Position numbers and translations under genes: made by a program. From positions 62,001-126,000 of the forward strand of contig NZ_JAMXLB010000001.1 of the NCBI RefSeq assembly GCF_024054195.1: a stretch of DNA of 64,000 bases. Reading direction: 5' to 3'. Shown here one piece after another: positions 63,297 through 64,000 of this stretch. A model generated the notes under the pieces. The model searched no databases. It worked only from the letters and a program-made list of their open reading frames with translations, and was not told where the DNA came from. This DNA is from Flavobacterium sp. NRK F7 (GTDB lineage Bacteria; Bacteroidota; Bacteroidia; Flavobacteriales; Flavobacteriaceae). Positions within the stretch are counted from its first letter, which is position 1; every line of letters begins with the position of its first letter.

Positions 63297-64000
63297 CTAA
63301 AACACAGTTCTAAAAGCAAAATCACCAAAAGTTTCGTTTTCTAGTTTTTCTTTCACATATTTCCCTAATAAAAGATCAACTTCTTCTAAAATTTGAGTCT
63401 CGGTTTGTTTTTCTTTGTATAGTTTATTCAATCTTTCCCCATAACGATCACCTCCTAGCATAAAATTATATTGTTCTGGACCTGTACCAATGAAACCCAA
63501 TTCAGCTACATAAGGACGCCCACAACCATTAGGACAGCCCGTCATTCTAATTGAAATTTCTTCGTTGGATAGATTGTATTTTTCTAATAAAGGCTCTATT
63601 TTGGTTACCAAAACTGGCAAATAACGTTGCGCCTCGGCTAAAGCCAAAGGACAAGTTGGTAAAGCAACACAAGCCATCGAACTTTTTCTAAGCGCACTAA
63701 CATGGGTTTCAATAACAAACTGCTTCAACAAGGCTTCTATTTTTTCTTTTTCACTATCTTTAATTTCACCTAGAATTAAATTTTGGTTCCCCGAAAAAAT
63801 AAAATTGGATATTTTTAATTTCGCTACTTCTAGTAAAAAAGCTTTTTGATTCGGCTGCACTACACCATGTTCCACAAAAAGAGTATAAAACCAATTCCCT
63901 TGATGGTTTTTTTCCCAACCATAACGATCATTTCTTTCTGTAAATTGAAAAGGTTTTGCTACCTCCAAAGAGAAACCAATTCTTTTTTCTAATTCTTTTT
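63297..64000 (-). CDS. cysI: Sulfite reductase hemoprotein subunit, C-terminal part (cut by window end)
   Basis: The reading frame stays open to the window end, so only the last ~234 residues are seen; the apparent TTG start at 63968 is internal. The siroheme/[4Fe-4S] ligands are present as C-VALPT-C (Cx5C) and MTGCPNGCGRPYVAE (Cx3C). The segment RNDRYGWEKNHQGNWFYTLFVEHG is typical of the NADPH-dependent assimilatory enzyme, which reduces sulfite to sulfide for MetY and cysteine synthesis. It adjoins DUF2490 and the siroheme gene in one operon. Confidence 0.92.
   Translation of the reverse strand, partial: KELEKRIGFSLEVAKPFQFTERNDRYGWEKNHQGNWFYTLFVEHGVVQPNQKAFLLEVAKLKISNFIFSGNQNLILGEIKDSEKEKIEALLKQFVIETHVSALRKSSMACVALPTCPLALAEAQRYLPVLVTKIEPLLEKYNLSNEEISIRMTGCPNGCGRPYVAELGFIGTGPEQYNFMLGGDRYGERLNKLYKEKQTETQILEEVDLLLGKYVKEKLENETFGDFAFRTVF

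Overview
The window looks like a chromosomal segment of a Flavobacterium-like member of the Bacteroidota. It is AT-rich. It carries type IX secretion (T9SS) C-terminal sorting domains, a GldA gliding ABC ATPase, a methionine synthase split into two genes, and a DAHP synthase fused to chorismate mutase. Promoters of the form TTG-N19-TAnnTTTG precede a tRNA and the methionine operon, and no Shine-Dalgarno pattern is evident. It is mostly housekeeping DNA with no prophage, CRISPR array or rRNA. Its interest lies mainly in RNA-level regulation.

Layout. 0-7.4 kb: an NTF2-like secreted protein, a T9SS-secreted GH8 glycosidase, an SDR-type threonine dehydrogenase, a lipoprotein and mfd. 7.4-8.28 kb: a gene-free stretch with three or four tandem minus-strand units that look like small RNA genes (promoter, shared 5' segment, hairpin, terminator), followed by a separate long hairpin element. 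8.3-13.2 kb: a LolC/E-like permease whose start lies 7 bp from that of a divergent NamZ-like lipoprotein, then YkgJ, a methyltransferase, DUF2059 and queE. 13.3-17.1 kb: two C1q-like secreted paralogues, a HerA-like ATPase, a GIY-YIG gene enclosed by 25-bp inverted repeats, and a cupin. 17.2-30.7 kb: DUF3999/DUF2339 membrane proteins, kynurenine 3-monooxygenase, a four-gene light/photorepair operon (flavin reductase, DUF2256, Cry-DASH, FeS photolyase), a ureohydrolase, kynureninase and queA. 30.9-36.3 kb: a LamG T9SS protein divergent from a LytS/LytTR two-component pair, then tRNA-Pro(GGG). 36.3-45.3 kb: a likely operon rsgA-dtd-three DUF3857 genes-mazG-like-aroA.

45.4-50.1 kb: an aromatic amino acid operon, pheA-aminotransferase-tyrA-DAHP synthase/chorismate mutase. 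Its leader encodes a 27-residue peptide with eight aromatic residues within an 11-residue stretch, followed by mutually exclusive antiterminator and terminator pairings. This is a textbook attenuator. 50.2-52.2 kb: gldA and two TPR-like secreted paralogues.

52.5-64 kb: methionine and sulfur assimilation. metF and split metH lie behind a SAM-I riboswitch. metY-osmC-metX-hom lie behind two consecutive attenuators, each with its own Met/Cys-rich leader peptide (18 and 19 residues) and its own intrinsic terminator. The siroheme synthase, DUF2490 and cysI (cut by the window end) genes follow. The window thus appears to sense SAM with a riboswitch and Met/Cys tRNA charging by ribosome stalling within one pathway. 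The attenuators and the small RNA array are too short for routine gene calling and are the most rewarding parts of this sequence.
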